From: Alicyclobacillus hesperidum
GTDB taxonomy: Bacteria > Bacillota > Bacilli > Alicyclobacillales > Alicyclobacillaceae
Assembly (NCBI RefSeq): GCF_900107035.1
Contig: NZ_FNOJ01000003.1
Coordinates: forward strand, 1 to 64,000
Reading direction: 5' to 3'
DNA: 64,000 nucleotides
Made by a program: the position numbers and the translations under genes. This document shows positions 63,351 through 64,000 of this stretch, in pieces (position 1 is the stretch's first letter; each line of letters begins with the position of its first letter). A model generated the notes under the pieces. That model was given only the letters and a program-made list of their open reading frames with translations. It made no database searches and was not told the origin of the DNA.

Positions 63351-64000
63351 TGCTGCATAACGCGCGCCACTTCGCGCAGCACCGCTGCATCAGACCCAGC
63401 CGCCACATCCCGGGCCGCGAGTGTGTACGACTCGCCGGCGAGCGTTTGCATGACCCCACCCGCCTCAGTCACCAACAAGGCCCCAGCCGCAATGTCCCAT
63501 GCGTTTAGGTCGAACTCCCAGAAGATATCGATGCGGCCAGCGGCCACGTACGCCAAATGCAACGCTGCTGCGCCAAGCGTGCGCAAGCTCTTGACTCGGC
63601 TGATCAACTCTGCCGCAAGTTGCATCACGCGCTTGCGATCCGCATGGCGAACAGGCATGCCGGTGGCCATGACTGCCCGGCGAAGTTCCCCGACGCCGGA
63701 AACCACTATTTTCCGTCCAGGAAGTTTGGCGTCAGGCTGTGTCAGCCACGCTTGCGCGTCGGACTTTGTACATACATGTGCGCCACCCCCGCGCACGGCA
63801 AAAAACAACTCATCTCGGTATGGGTCGAACACGACACCCGTCTCGAGCTGTCCTCCAACGGCGTACGCAATCGACACGACCGACAGCGGAAGCCCGTGGA
63901 CAAAGTTTGTCGTTCCATCGAGTGGATCGACAATCCATAAATGCTCATGCTCTGCGCAAGCGGCAAGCGCCGCTACAGCCGCCTCGCGGCCCGGTGCAAC
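63347..64000 (-). CDS. Inositol monophosphatase family protein (partial)
   Basis: The gene runs off the right edge of the window, so its start is missing. The reading frame is open from 64000 to 63347 (about 217 residues). LWIVDPLDGTTNFVHGLP is the metal-binding DPxDGTxN motif, and FDLNAWDIAAGALLVTEAGG the second motif with WDxxAG. Substrates include inositol 1-phosphate, 3'-phosphoadenosine 5'-phosphate or fructose bisphosphate; the visible part does not decide. Confidence 0.92.
   Translation of the reverse strand, partial: VAPGREAAVAALAACAEHEHLWIVDPLDGTTNFVHGLPLSVVSIAYAVGGQLETGVVFDPYRDELFFAVRGGGAHVCTKSDAQAWLTQPDAKLPGRKIVVSGVGELRRAVMATGMPVRHADRKRVMQLAAELISRVKSLRTLGAAALHLAYVAAGRIDIFWEFDLNAWDIAAGALLVTEAGGVMQTLAGESYTLAARDVAAGSDAAVLREVARVMQQ

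Noticed and set aside
1-64000. CRISPR arrays, tRNA or rRNA genes
   Set aside because: No regularly spaced repeats, cloverleaf sequences or rRNA-like stretches were seen while reading the window.

Overview
The window reads as chromosome of a spore-forming bacterium of the phylum Bacillota. Many genes are Bacillus-type housekeeping families (YutE, YuiD, YunC, YwfO, YwhD, YtrH/YtrI, YfhH, YwqA/YwqB, YmfF/YmfH, MurT/GatD). Shine-Dalgarno sites are strong and purine-rich, and GTG or TTG starts are common. Base composition is moderate to slightly GC-rich. I infer an Alicyclobacillus-like organism; the sequence alone does not prove the genus. I found no rRNA, tRNA or CRISPR array.

Layout: 1-348 is the right end of an IS21-type insertion sequence (3' part of istB). 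439-5722 holds an MFS exporter, a YfmQ-like protein and two secreted proteins (a GH55-like beta-helix and a two-repeat protein). 5847-11206 is a compact minus-strand operon for breakdown of an aromatic compound: RidA-like deaminase, LigB-type ring-cleavage dioxygenase, alpha/beta hydrolase, MFS permease, and Rieske oxygenase alpha and beta subunits. 11404-12702 has a c-di-AMP (ydaO) riboswitch ahead of an NlpC/P60 hydrolase, then a 3D-domain protein. 12721-22365 is housekeeping plus two exported proteins, one with a SpoIID domain. 22403-31729 carries cell-envelope genes: two SEDS proteins (RodA- and FtsW-like), MtnE, GDPD and the lipid II amidation pair MurT/GatD.

31733-43932 has threonine synthesis (thrC, thrB) joined to a thioesterase and an SDR, the M16 peptidase pair YmfF/YmfH, an MFS protein, endonuclease IV, a MazG-like protein and D-amino acid transaminase. 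44045-47119 has HIT and OsmC proteins, a cupredoxin-like protein without a full copper site, a PAP2 phosphatase and a PLD-like lipoprotein. 47277-51859 is an SOS-type mutasome operon: ImuB-like inactive Y-family polymerase, a DUF6504-like protein and a DnaE2/ImuC polymerase. It sits behind a consensus promoter with a perfect 18-bp LexA-box palindrome. Next comes the SNF2/SWIM pair YwqA/YwqB. 55961-64000 holds sporulation genes ytrH-ytrI, YfhH, an M24 peptidase, an amino-acid permease, ispH, pncB and an inositol monophosphatase that runs off the window.

The most notable points are the ImuB/ImuC operon with its LexA box and no ImuA beside it, the aromatic operon with a RidA-family member but no electron-transfer partners, and at least six hairpins that hold a gene's stop codon in or near the loop.
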